64,000 nucleotides of DNA from Vreelandella piezotolerans. GTDB taxonomy: Bacteria; Pseudomonadota; Gammaproteobacteria; Pseudomonadales; Halomonadaceae. This document shows positions 36,402 to 45,097 of the stretch, piece by piece. A program made the translations under genes and the position numbers. Numbering within the stretch: position 1 is the first letter of the stretch; each line of letters starts with the position of its first letter. The stretch covers positions 2,170,001 through 2,234,000 of the forward strand of contig NZ_CP048602.1 of NCBI RefSeq assembly GCF_012427705.1, read 5' to 3'. The notes under the pieces are model-generated. The model saw only the letters and a program-made list of their open reading frames with translations. It was not told the origin of the DNA and made no database searches.

Positions 36402-37066
36402 AGGTGCTGATCATCGATAACTACGACTCCTTCACCTATAACCTCTACCAGTTCATTGGTGAGATTCTGACGACTGAAAAGAATCGCGGCGAGCTGCCTC
36501 ACTTCGAGATCGTGGTGAAGCGCAATAACCAGATTGATTTTAAAGCGATTGAAGCCATGGCGCCGGATCGCATCATTATCTCGCCTGGCCCCGGCTCACC
36601 GGATGACCCTCGCTATTTTGGCGTATGCGCCGAAGTCATCGAAAAGCTGGGCAAAACGACGCCACTACTGGGCGTCTGTTTGGGCATGCAGGGCATCGTT
36701 CATGTGTTTGGCGGCAAAGTAATCAAAGCACCGCTGCCGATGCACGGCAAAATCAGCCCCATCCATCACAATAATCGCTCGGTGTTCAAAGGCGTGCCTG
36801 ACCAGCTCGAGGTGATGCGTTACCACTCGCTGATTGCCGATGCGGCAACGCTGCCGGAGTGCCTGGAAGTCACTGCCACGGTGGGTGAGCTGACCGCCGC
36901 GCAGTTTGCCGAGCGAAGCCATTGGCAGTCGGCGGGTGAATTCGAGCTGATGGGCGTGAAGCACCGCGACTACCCCATTCACGGCATTCAGTTTCACCCA
37001 GAGTCGTTTGCCACCGAAGGCGGCAAAGAGTTAATTGCCAACTTTCTATTTTCTGACCACTACTGA
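36398..37066 (+). CDS. trpG: anthranilate synthase component II (glutamine amidotransferase)
   Basis: Class I glutaminase that feeds ammonia to TrpE. 222 residues with the triad Cys94 (LLGVCLGMQ), His200 (GIQFHPESF) and Glu202. The N-terminal signature IIDNYDSFTYNLYQF is that of TrpG/PabA. About 25 extra residues (near 160-185, TVGELTAAQFAERSHWQSAG) precede the catalytic His strand and are not usual in E. coli-like TrpG, fitting its divergent partner. No trpD, trpC, trpB or trpA follows; the unit ends here. A dual role with PabB cannot be excluded. Confidence 0.92.
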   Translation: MKVLIIDNYDSFTYNLYQFIGEILTTEKNRGELPHFEIVVKRNNQIDFKAIEAMAPDRIIISPGPGSPDDPRYFGVCAEVIEKLGKTTPLLGVCLGMQGIVHVFGGKVIKAPLPMHGKISPIHHNNRSVFKGVPDQLEVMRYHSLIADAATLPECLEVTATVGELTAAQFAERSHWQSAGEFELMGVKHRDYPIHGIQFHPESFATEGGKELIANFLFSDHY

Positions 37067-37100
37067 CGAATTCCGCCTTGTATCTGCAGGTGCCTGCCCT

Positions 37101-37412
37101 TTAGCGGCCTTTGCCCTCATCGCCCAGCGTGAAGGAGGGCGGGTCGCTGGCGGGAAAGGTGTCATCGGCGGCGGCGTCCAGGTCGCTCTCCGACCACACC
37201 GTTTCCGTGTTATCCGCCGTATATGCCTTGAAATCCTTCAATAAGCACCACTGCCCCTGGCTCTTGGCCAACGACTCTGGTTTCACCCAAAAGTGGCGTC
37301 CGTAGGGTGTACGTATCTCGGCATTTTGGCGCTCACTAATGTTGACCACCTGCCCAACTAACAAGCCGTGGTGATCGACTATTTTTGCGTCTTTCAAAGT
37401 ATCGTCTGCCAT
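37101..37412 (-). CDS. small acidic PRC-barrel-like/DUF2171 stress protein
   Basis: A 103-residue acidic protein. The first half (KDAKIVDHHGLLVGQVVN, then RTPYGRHFWVKPESL) has the strand pattern of PRC-barrel or DUF2171 domains. The second half is low complexity and ends with the motif DLDAAADDTFPASDPPSFT, a TFPASDPPS tail found on many small proteobacterial proteins linked to stress. Its role is unknown. AGAGGA lies 7 bases before the ATG. It is convergent with trpG. Confidence 0.65.
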   Translation of the reverse strand: MADDTLKDAKIVDHHGLLVGQVVNISERQNAEIRTPYGRHFWVKPESLAKSQGQWCLLKDFKAYTADNTETVWSESDLDAAADDTFPASDPPSFTLGDEGKGR

Positions 37413-37525
37413 CCTAGCGTCCTCTTCGTATTCCTGATCCGGGCACTCTTCAACGTAGTGGCTCTATGCAAACGCCCGCAAGCCGCGCGGACAACTTTAG
37501 CTTTTAGCAAGCCAACGCGGGGCGA

Positions 37526-38584
37526 TTAACGCTTTCCCCGTGCGCGGGGTGGCTTGCCACCGGCAGGCTTACCGCTTGGGCGACCACCCTTCACTGAGCC
37601 CTTACCCACCCCCTTCGCCACCGGATTACCGCCGGGCCTACCCTTACCTTTCGCAGCTGGTTTGCCAGCGGGTTTTCCTTTGGCACTCGGTTTACCGGGC
37701 ACGGCCCCTTTGGCCTTGGCGTCTTTACGTGTTTTGTTACCCGCCTTGGCACCGGAGGAAGCGCGCTTGGACACCGGCTTTTTCTCCTTCGTGCTACTCC
37801 TACCGCCGCTGTAGTTGGGCCTGGCTGGCTTTTTCTTCTCGGACGCTTTCTTCTCCGGCGCGACGGCTGAGGTTTCGGTGAGGGCGAGGATCGTCTCGAT
37901 CTCTTTAGGCGTCAAATCACGCCAATCCCCCAGCGCCAGCCCTTTCAGCGACACGTTCATGATGCGGGTGCGTACCAACTGCGTCACCTCATAGCCAAAG
38001 TATTCGCACATTCGGCGAATTTGTCGGTTGAGGCCCTGCACTAGCGTGATATTGAAAACGAACGTGGACTCTTTGACCACTCGACACTTTTTGGTCATCT
38101 GCCCCAGAATCGGTACGCCGCCCTGCATACCCGTAATGAACTCATCGGTGATCGGCTTATTCACCGTTACCACGTACTCTTTTTCGTGGTTGTTGTTAGC
38201 GCGCAGGATCTTATTGACCAAGTCGCCGTTGTTGGTGAGAAAAATCAGCCCTTGAGAATCTTTATCCAAGCGGCCGATCGGAAAAATGCGTGTGCCGTGC
38301 TTCACGAAATCAACGATGTTGTCCTTTTCTGCCGACTCCGTGGTGCTCACGATACCCACCGGTTTGTTCAAGGCGATGAGAACGAGGTCCTCTTCCTCTT
38401 GCGGCTCGATCTCCTGGCCATTGACCTTTACCCGGTCTCCTGGGACCACTTGATCACCGGTGGTGGCGCGGCGTCCGTTGATCCACACATTGCCCTGCTC
38501 GACAAAGCGGTCGGCTTCGCGGCGGGAGCAGAGGCCACTTTCGCTGATGTATTTATTGATACGGATCGATGTTCGTAACGACAT
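37526..38584 (-). CDS. rluF: 23S rRNA pseudouridine synthase RluF-like
   Basis: Pseudouridine synthase that in E. coli modifies U2604 of 23S rRNA. Residues ~8-65 form an S4 RNA-binding domain ([23 protein letters not shown]). The catalytic Asp is in [21 protein letters not shown], the RluF signature, and the core continues with [20 protein letters not shown] and [20 protein letters not shown]. The last ~110 residues are a Lys/Gly/Pro-rich tail with repeated KPAGKP and AKGKG-like units; E. coli RluF has a shorter basic tail of about 60. Likely non-specific RNA binding. Confidence 0.93.
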   Translation of the reverse strand: MSLRTSIRINKYISESGLCSRREADRFVEQGNVWINGRRATTGDQVVPGDRVKVNGQEIEPQEEEDLVLIALNKPVGIVSTTESAEKDNIVDFVKHGTRIFPIGRLDKDSQGLIFLTNNGDLVNKILRANNNHEKEYVVTVNKPITDEFITGMQGGVPILGQMTKKCRVVKESTFVFNITLVQGLNRQIRRMCEYFGYEVTQLVRTRIMNVSLKGLALGDWRDLTPKEIETILALTETSAVAPEKKASEKKKPARPNYSGGRSSTKEKKPVSKRASSGAKAGNKTRKDAKAKGAVPGKPSAKGKPAGKPAAKGKGRPGGNPVAKGVGKGSVKGGRPSGKPAGGKPPRARGKR

Positions 38585-38610
38585 AAAACGCCATGTAGCT
38601 TAAATAAACG

Positions 38611-39156
38611 TTAAAAAGAGGAGCCGGGCTGCTGGAGAAATTCGATCTCTTCTGGGGTAGAGGGTCTACCCAACAGTGCATTGCGATGCGGGTAGCGCCC
38701 AAAGCGGTCAATGATGGCCTTGTGACGTTTTTCGAAATCCAGGTTGTTTTCAAGCCCCGCCTGATCGAACAACTGCAGAGCCACCGTGTGAATCGCCGCC
38801 GACTCGCTGTGCATATAGGGCATATAGAGAAAACTGCGCTCCACCGCCGAGAGTGTCTGGTCAGCCCCATTGGCCACTGCTTCCTGGGCAAGCCCAAGCG
38901 CAAGCGCGTCGTTGGCAAAGGCTCGCGCCTCGTTGCGGTAAATGTTGCGTGAGAACTGATCCAGCACGATGATCTCCGCTAGCCGACCCTGAGCCGTGCG
39001 ACGCCACTCGAAACACTCGCATGCAGCCGCCCGCGCCAGCACGTCGCTGAATCGTTCGGCTATCTGGCGATCCATGTTGTCGTCTTTTTTAAACCACTGT
39101 GCGGGCGTCAGTTCCTGAAACCAGAAGGCCAATACAGCCTGAGCGTCTACAGTCAT
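38611..39156 (-). CDS. DUF924 family protein
   Basis: A 181-residue cytoplasmic protein of the DUF924 family (TPR-like all-helical fold). Family motifs are QAVLAFWFQELTPAQWFKKDD near the start, then LAEIIVLDQFSRNIYRNEARAFAND and ERSFLYMPYMHSES. The function is unknown. ATG 39156 is chosen because GGAG lies 8 bases upstream and homology starts there; longer frames add residues from the terminator region of ppc. It lies 3' of ppc and 5' of rluF. Confidence 0.9.
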   Translation of the reverse strand: MTVDAQAVLAFWFQELTPAQWFKKDDNMDRQIAERFSDVLARAAACECFEWRRTAQGRLAEIIVLDQFSRNIYRNEARAFANDALALGLAQEAVANGADQTLSAVERSFLYMPYMHSESAAIHTVALQLFDQAGLENNLDFEKRHKAIIDRFGRYPHRNALLGRPSTPEEIEFLQQPGSSF

Positions 39157-39180
39157 GTCCCTGTCTCCAACGCTGAACGT

Positions 39181-39214
39181 AAAGAAAAGCGCCGCCACCT
39201 AGCGGTAGCGGCGC
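39181..39214 (-). terminator. rho-independent terminator of ppc
   Basis: An 11-base-pair stem with one wobble pair (39189-39199 with 39204-39214) and a 4-base loop, followed on the minus strand by TTTTCTTT. It starts 19 bases after the ppc stop codon and overlaps the region just upstream of the DUF924 gene. Confidence 0.92.
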
Positions 39215-39232
39215 AGGTAGGCAGCTATTAGC

Positions 39233-41881
39233 TTAGCCCGTGTTACGCAGGCCAGCCGCAATGCCAGCCATGGTGACCATCAGTGCGCGGGAGAGATCTG
39301 GGCTAATCGCCCCATCGGCATCGCGGTTACGCTGCAAAAGCTCCGCTTGGAGGCCATGCAGCGGGTCGATGTAGGGGTTGCGTACATCGATCGCTTGACG
39401 GATCAGCGGCGTGTTCTCCAACAGTTTTTCCTGCTGCAGAATATCCAGCACGACATCTTCCAGACGTTCGAAGCGTTCGCGGAGTTTCTTGCCCAGCGCT
39501 TTCAGCGAGGGCTCGTCCACCAAGCGGTGCTCGTAGTAAGCGGCAATGGCGACATCAGCCTTGGCCAGCAGCATTTCCAACATGTCGAGATAAGTGCCGA
39601 AGAACGGCCATTGGGTGCGCATTTCTTGCAACACTTCGCGGCCGCCGGGCTGCTCCACGCGTCGGGAAAAAGCCTCACCGCTGCCCAACCAAGCGGGTAA
39701 CATTAGGCGGATCTGTGTCCAGGCGAAAATCCATGGGATGGCACGCAGCGTTTCCACCCCGCCGTCCTGGCGACGCTTGGTAGGTCGCGAACCAAGCGGC
39801 AGCCTGCCCAGCGCACCCTCCGGCGTCACCGCACGGAAATAGGGCACGAAATCAGGATCTTCGCGAACCACGCCAACGTAAGCAGCATGAGCAACACTGG
39901 CCAGCTGATCCATCTCTTCGCGCCAGTGCGGCTCGGGTGCCGGAGGTGGCAGCAGAGTGGCTTCCAGCACTGCACAGGCATAAATTTCCATGGAGCGCAG
40001 GGCGATATCCGGCTGGCCGAACTTAAAGCGAATCATCTCGCCCTGCTCGGTCACGCGCAGGCTGCCGTTCACGGAGCCCGGCGGCTGGGAGAGAATCGCC
40101 GCATGGGCCGGGCCGCCCCCGCGGCCCACGGTGCCGCCGCGGCCGTGGAACAGCGTCAGATCAACACCGTGCTTGTCGCACACGTTGACCAGCGCTTCCT
40201 GGGCACGGTATTGCGCCCAGGCAGCGGCCAATTGCCCCGCATCTTTGGCGGAGTCCGAGTAGCCGATCATCACCTCTTGGCGGTCTTTAGCCAACGCGCG
40301 ATAGCCCGGCAATGCCAGTAGTTTGTCGATCACATCGCCCGCGTGGTCCAGGTCGTTCAAGGTTTCGAACAGCGGTGCAATGGGCAACGAGACTTGTCCC
40401 CCTACTTCCTTCATCAGCAGCGCCACGGTGAGCACATCGGATGGTTCGGCGGCCATCGAGATAATGTAGGTGCCGAGCGCTTCTGCATGCTCCTGGGCGA
40501 TCACCTTGAAGGTGTCAATGACCTCACGGGACTCCGCCGAACACTCCCAGCGACGCGGGATCAGCGGACGACGGGAGTCAAGCTCCGCTAGTAAAAACTC
40601 CTGGCGCTGGGTTTCGCTCCACTCCTGATAATGACCTAGCCCCAGGGAACTGGTGAGTTCTTCCATCACTTGGGCGTGGCGGCTGGCTTCCTGACGAAGG
40701 TCAAGCTTGGTCAGCGTTACACCGAACACGGCCACGCGGCGCAGTGTATCCAACAGCGCGCCGTTGGCGATGGTATCCAGCCCCACGTCGCAGAGCGAGC
40801 GATAGCAGGCCAGCAGCGGCGCATAAATCTGGTCGCGGGTCTCGATGATCGGCCCGCCGTCATAGTTACGGCCATCGAGCTGCGCTTTCGCCCAGTCGCG
40901 GGTGGCCTCCATTTTGGTGAGCAGCCGTTTCAAAAGCTCGCGGTAAGGCTCCGCCACGTCGCCCACTTCGGCTTTGAGGGCGCTGTTGGCTTTCCACATG
41001 GAGAGCTCGGTCTTGAGCTGTTCCAAATCACGCAAGTAGAGGTCCGCCGCCATCCAGCGGCCTAGCAGCAGCACTTCCTGGGTCACTTTGGCGGTGACAT
41101 TCGGATTGCCGTCACGGTCGCCGCCCATCCAGGAAGCGTAGCGGATCGGCGCGGCATCCAGCGGCAGGCGTTCGCCTGCGGTGTCCAGCAGCAGGTTATC
41201 CAGGTCGCGATGAAAATCCGGTACGGCCTGCCACAGTGAGTTCTCGATGACGGCAAAGCCCCACTTCGCTTCGTCTACCGGCGTGGGGCGTTCGTGGCGA
41301 ATCTCGTCGGTATGCCACGCCTGGCTGATCAGCTCTTCCAAGCGGCCTTGGGCGCGGGCACCGCGCTCGGGGTAATCCTCGGAGCTTTCGATCGCAGTCA
41401 AGCACTCATCGATCGCATCGTATTTTTGGATCAGCGTACGACGGATGACCTCGGTGGGGTGCGCGGTCAGTACGAGCTCGACACGCATATTAGCCAGGGT
41501 TTCCACCAGCTTGCGGGGCGAGTTACCGGCCTGCTGAGCGCGCCCCAAGAGCTCCCCTAGCGCGGGCTGCGAACCGGGTTTGTAATCCTCCACCCGACGG
41601 AACCGTGCCCGGTAGTGCTGCTCGGCGATATTGGCCAAATTCAAGAACTGGTTGAATGCGCGGGTCACCGGGAGCAGGTCCCGCTCGGGTAGCTGACGCA
41701 AATACTCGATGAGCTGGCGCTGTTGAAGCGAGTCGCCCTGGCGACCGCGCTTGGCGTGGGCACGAATGGTTTCAATCTTATCGACAAACGACTGGCCTAA
41801 GTCATCGGCGATGGTACGCCCAAGACTGTCCCCCAGAATACGCACGTTATCGCGCAGTGATTCGTGTAGATCATGACTCAT
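39233..41881 (-). CDS. ppc: phosphoenolpyruvate carboxylase
   Basis: Anaplerotic carboxylation of PEP to oxaloacetate. 882 residues, near the E. coli length of 883. The first catalytic His is His141 in LTAHPTEV, the second conserved block is FHGRGGTVGRGGGPAH, and the protein ends in the required RNTG. A Lys- and Arg-rich active-site loop SRPTKRRQ is also present. It reads as a monocistronic gene with its own terminator, behind mazG on the same strand. Confidence 0.98.
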   Translation of the reverse strand: MSHDLHESLRDNVRILGDSLGRTIADDLGQSFVDKIETIRAHAKRGRQGDSLQQRQLIEYLRQLPERDLLPVTRAFNQFLNLANIAEQHYRARFRRVEDYKPGSQPALGELLGRAQQAGNSPRKLVETLANMRVELVLTAHPTEVIRRTLIQKYDAIDECLTAIESSEDYPERGARAQGRLEELISQAWHTDEIRHERPTPVDEAKWGFAVIENSLWQAVPDFHRDLDNLLLDTAGERLPLDAAPIRYASWMGGDRDGNPNVTAKVTQEVLLLGRWMAADLYLRDLEQLKTELSMWKANSALKAEVGDVAEPYRELLKRLLTKMEATRDWAKAQLDGRNYDGGPIIETRDQIYAPLLACYRSLCDVGLDTIANGALLDTLRRVAVFGVTLTKLDLRQEASRHAQVMEELTSSLGLGHYQEWSETQRQEFLLAELDSRRPLIPRRWECSAESREVIDTFKVIAQEHAEALGTYIISMAAEPSDVLTVALLMKEVGGQVSLPIAPLFETLNDLDHAGDVIDKLLALPGYRALAKDRQEVMIGYSDSAKDAGQLAAAWAQYRAQEALVNVCDKHGVDLTLFHGRGGTVGRGGGPAHAAILSQPPGSVNGSLRVTEQGEMIRFKFGQPDIALRSMEIYACAVLEATLLPPPAPEPHWREEMDQLASVAHAAYVGVVREDPDFVPYFRAVTPEGALGRLPLGSRPTKRRQDGGVETLRAIPWIFAWTQIRLMLPAWLGSGEAFSRRVEQPGGREVLQEMRTQWPFFGTYLDMLEMLLAKADVAIAAYYEHRLVDEPSLKALGKKLRERFERLEDVVLDILQQEKLLENTPLIRQAIDVRNPYIDPLHGLQAELLQRNRDADGAISPDLSRALMVTMAGIAAGLRNTG

Positions 41882-41923
41882 TGGCGTGGCCTCCTTGCGG
41901 GGTCGCGTTGATAGGTTGTGACA

Positions 41924-42751
41924 TTAGTGTTGTTCTTGTGCTTTCGCGGCTTGCCAGTGACTTTCCATCTCATCCAGCGAGGCCTCGTTCAGAGGGCGCT
42001 CTGATTCAGCAAGCGCGCGCTCGACAAAGCGAAAGCGACGTTCGAATTTTGCATTGGTACGGCGCAAGCACTGTTCGGGATCGGTACCCAACGTGCGCGC
42101 CAAATTGGTGACGGCAAACAGCAGGTCGCCGACCTCTTCCTGGGCGTGCTGTCGATCCCCCGCCGCCAGCGCCTCTTCGACTTCCTCCAGTTCCTCGCGA
42201 ATTTTGGCCAGTACTCCCTCGGCATTCGGCCAATCAAAGCCTACGCGGGCGGCCCGCTTCGAGAGCTTGGCGGCGCGGCTTAACGCAGGCAGCGTTCGGG
42301 GCACATCGTCCAGCACCGAAGGAGGTTGCGTAGCACGCTCGGCGCGTTCGTCGGCTTTGAGCGCTTCCCAGCGGCTATTCACCTGCTGGGTCTTTACTTC
42401 ATCGGCACTCACGCCGGTCGGGCGGCGTGACGCCAGCGTGCCGTCTGGGAACACATGGGGATGACGGCGCAGCATCTTGGCGGTCAGCGTATCGACGATA
42501 TCGTGAAAATCGAAGCGCTGCTCTTCTGCGCCAAATTGGGCGTAGTAGACCACTTGAAAAAGCAGGTCGCCGAGCTCGCCGGGCAGTTCGTCGAAGGCGC
42601 GACGCTCGATGGCGTCGGCCACTTCGTAAGCCTCTTCCAGCGTGTGGGGCACGATGCTGTCCCAATCCTGCTTGATGTCCCATGGACAGCCCTGCTCCCG
42701 ATCGCGCAGCACGGCCATTAGGGTGAGCAAATCCTCCAGGGTATGACGCAT
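41924..42751 (-). CDS. mazG: nucleoside triphosphate pyrophosphohydrolase MazG
   Basis: Hydrolyses NTPs to NMP and pyrophosphate; in E. coli it lies after relA and affects ppGpp levels under starvation. 275 residues with two MazG domains. The first has CPWDIKQDWDSIVPHTLEEAYEVADAIE and the acidic EEAYE and ELGDLLFQVVYY motifs; the second has KIREELEEVEEAL and EEVGDLLFAVTNLAR. The start codon shares one base with the relA stop (TGATG), so translation is coupled. Confidence 0.96.
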   Translation of the reverse strand: MRHTLEDLLTLMAVLRDREQGCPWDIKQDWDSIVPHTLEEAYEVADAIERRAFDELPGELGDLLFQVVYYAQFGAEEQRFDFHDIVDTLTAKMLRRHPHVFPDGTLASRRPTGVSADEVKTQQVNSRWEALKADERAERATQPPSVLDDVPRTLPALSRAAKLSKRAARVGFDWPNAEGVLAKIREELEEVEEALAAGDRQHAQEEVGDLLFAVTNLARTLGTDPEQCLRRTNAKFERRFRFVERALAESERPLNEASLDEMESHWQAAKAQEQH

Positions 42752-45027
42752 CAGGCCCCTCCTTTACGGGCACTTTTCTCGGGATCGGCGTTACGCAAAC
42801 GGCGCACTTCGGTGACATTGGGCAGTTGTTGGATACGTGAAAAGAGTCTGCCGAGCGACTCCAGCCCGTCCACTTCCAGGGTAATCCGCAGTCGGGCGAT
42901 GCCCTCGTCGGTATCCGTGAGCGTGTTGACCGCTAGCACATTGACCTTTTCATTACCCAAGAGACCGGTCACATCGCGCAGCAGGCCGGAGCGGTCCCAG
43001 GCTTGAATCTCGATGGTCACCGGGTAGCGGGTGTGTGCCCGCTCGCCCCACTCCACTTCGATAATGCGCTGGGGCTCTTCCATGCGCAATTGGAGAATGT
43101 TGGGACAGTCCTGGCGGTGCACGGTGACGCCACGCCCCTGGGTAATGAAGCCGACGATCGGCTCGCCGGGCACAGGGCGGCAACAGTTGGCCATGCTGGT
43201 TTTCAGGTTGCCCACGCCCAGCACGGTGATGTCGCTTTGGGTCGCCTTGCTGGGCTGGCGGCGGGGTTTGGCTAGCAGGCGATCGAGCTGCTCTTGGTCG
43301 TCGGTTTCACCAAACAGTTGCTGCGCCTGATGCAGCACTTGACCGATACGTAGGTCGCCCGCGCCCAACGCCGCGTACATGTCGTCGGCATTTTGGTAGT
43401 TGACGGCTTTGACGAGCTTGGCCAGATCCAGCCCTTCCACATCCAGACGCCGCATTTCGCGCTCAAAGAGCGTGCGCCCTTCGTCCAAATTCTGGTCACG
43501 GGCCTGATGCTTGAACCACGCTTGAATCTTGGCACGCGCTCGCGACGTGCGTACATAGCCAAGACTGGGATTGAGCCAATCGCGGCTGGGGCCACCTTTG
43601 GTGGCGGTCAAAATCTCGATCTGCTGGCCCGTCTTGAGTTTGTAGGTCAGAGGCACGATACGCCCATTGACCTTGGCTCCCCGGCAAAGATGGCCAATCT
43701 CGGTGTGAACCCGATAAGCAAAGTCGATGGGTGTCGCGATGCGCGGTAGGTCGATGACGTGCCCATCTGGCGTGAACACGTAAATGCGGTCTGGGGCAAC
43801 ATCGCTGGAGAGTCCTTCGCGCAGGTCGCCAAATCCGCCCACTTCGTCCTGCCACTCCAATACTTGGCGCAGCCAAGCGATCTTATCCTCGTAACTGCGA
43901 CTTTTAGCGTTGGTGTCGTGGCCTTTATAGCGCCAGTGGGCACACACGCCCAGCTCGGCTTCATCGTGCATGGAGAAGGTGCGAATCTGTATTTCCAGCA
44001 CCTTGTTATCCGGCCCCATGACGGCCGTATGCAGCGATTGATAGCCGTTTTTCTTGGGGTTGGCGATATAGTCGTCGAACTCGTTGGGCACATGGTGCCA
44101 GCGAGAGTGGACGATACCCAGTACGGTGTAGCAGTCGGTGACTTCAGGCACCAAAATACGCACGGCGCGTACGTCGTGTACCTGGGAAAAATCGATCCGC
44201 TTGCGCTTCATTTTGCGCCAAATGGAGTAGATATGCTTAGCTCGCCCGCTCACGTCGTAGCGGTGAATATGCTGAGCCTCCATCAAGCCTTTAAGGGTTT
44301 CCACCACGTCGTGAATGTATCGGTCGCGATCCAAGCGCTTTTCCGCCAAGAGTTTGGCGATGGCCTTGTAATCCTCTTCATGTAGATAACGGAACGACAG
44401 GTCTTCAAGCTCCCACTTGATCTGACCAATGCCCAGTCGGTGAGCCAGCGGCGCATAGATATCGGCCACTTCCCGCGCAACTTGCAGGCATTTATCACGG
44501 GGCGCATCTTTGACTTGACGTAGCGCACAGGTACGCTCGGCAATTTTGATCAGCGCAACGCGTACGTCACCGACCATGTTCACCAGCATTTTGCGCAGGT
44601 TTTCCTGCTGGTTGTGCTGGCTCATGCCATGGTTAGGTGCCAATGGGTAGCTGATGGCGGCCATTTGCAGCACACCGTCGATCAGCTTGGCGACCTCCTC
44701 TCCAAAGCGCTTGCTGACACCTTCTAAACTCAACAGCCCTTCCCGCACGGCGCGGTAGAGAACGGCGGCTTCCAGCGTGGCCTGATCGAGTTTGAGATCG
44801 GCGAGGATATCCGCCATCTCGAGGCCCATACGGAAGCTAGAGCCCGGCGATAGCCACACGCGATGCGTACGCGGTGCTTCTCGCTCCAACTGCTCGGCCA
44901 GCTCACAGGCTTCCAATAAGCGTTCGGGTTCGCGTAGGCGCACATCTTCTTGAAGGCGCGTTAACCATTGTTGTATGTCCACCTTTCCGCTTTCTGTCAG
45001 CGGTTGGTCTTCACGCACTTTCACCAT
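42751..45027 (-). CDS. relA: GTP pyrophosphokinase RelA
   Basis: Ribosome-dependent synthesis of (p)ppGpp in amino-acid starvation. About 758 residues: a pseudo-hydrolase domain in which the HDxxED motif is lost (AAVLYRAVREG), the synthetase domain with FDDYIANPKKNGYQSLHTAVMGP and EIQIRTFSMHDEAELG, then TGS (RIYVFTPDGHVIDLP), a zinc-finger/RRM-like region with ANCCRPVPGE, and a C-terminal ACT domain (RSGLLRDVTGLLGNEKVNV). I prefer the ATG at 45027, matching the MVxV start of E. coli RelA; a GTG at 45036 adds three residues. Confidence 0.97.
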   Translation of the reverse strand: MVKVREDQPLTESGKVDIQQWLTRLQEDVRLREPERLLEACELAEQLEREAPRTHRVWLSPGSSFRMGLEMADILADLKLDQATLEAAVLYRAVREGLLSLEGVSKRFGEEVAKLIDGVLQMAAISYPLAPNHGMSQHNQQENLRKMLVNMVGDVRVALIKIAERTCALRQVKDAPRDKCLQVAREVADIYAPLAHRLGIGQIKWELEDLSFRYLHEEDYKAIAKLLAEKRLDRDRYIHDVVETLKGLMEAQHIHRYDVSGRAKHIYSIWRKMKRKRIDFSQVHDVRAVRILVPEVTDCYTVLGIVHSRWHHVPNEFDDYIANPKKNGYQSLHTAVMGPDNKVLEIQIRTFSMHDEAELGVCAHWRYKGHDTNAKSRSYEDKIAWLRQVLEWQDEVGGFGDLREGLSSDVAPDRIYVFTPDGHVIDLPRIATPIDFAYRVHTEIGHLCRGAKVNGRIVPLTYKLKTGQQIEILTATKGGPSRDWLNPSLGYVRTSRARAKIQAWFKHQARDQNLDEGRTLFEREMRRLDVEGLDLAKLVKAVNYQNADDMYAALGAGDLRIGQVLHQAQQLFGETDDQEQLDRLLAKPRRQPSKATQSDITVLGVGNLKTSMANCCRPVPGEPIVGFITQGRGVTVHRQDCPNILQLRMEEPQRIIEVEWGERAHTRYPVTIEIQAWDRSGLLRDVTGLLGNEKVNVLAVNTLTDTDEGIARLRITLEVDGLESLGRLFSRIQQLPNVTEVRRLRNADPEKSARKGGA

Positions 45028-45097
45028 GACGTTCACTCATCCTTTCTGGGTGACGGCCTCCACACCGCCGCCACCAATGCTTGCTGCAAAGGGCAGA

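Noticed and set aside
43759..44385. Plus-strand frame of 208 codons opposite relA
   Set aside because: Antisense shadow of the relA synthetase and hydrolase-like region; typical in GC-rich genes.
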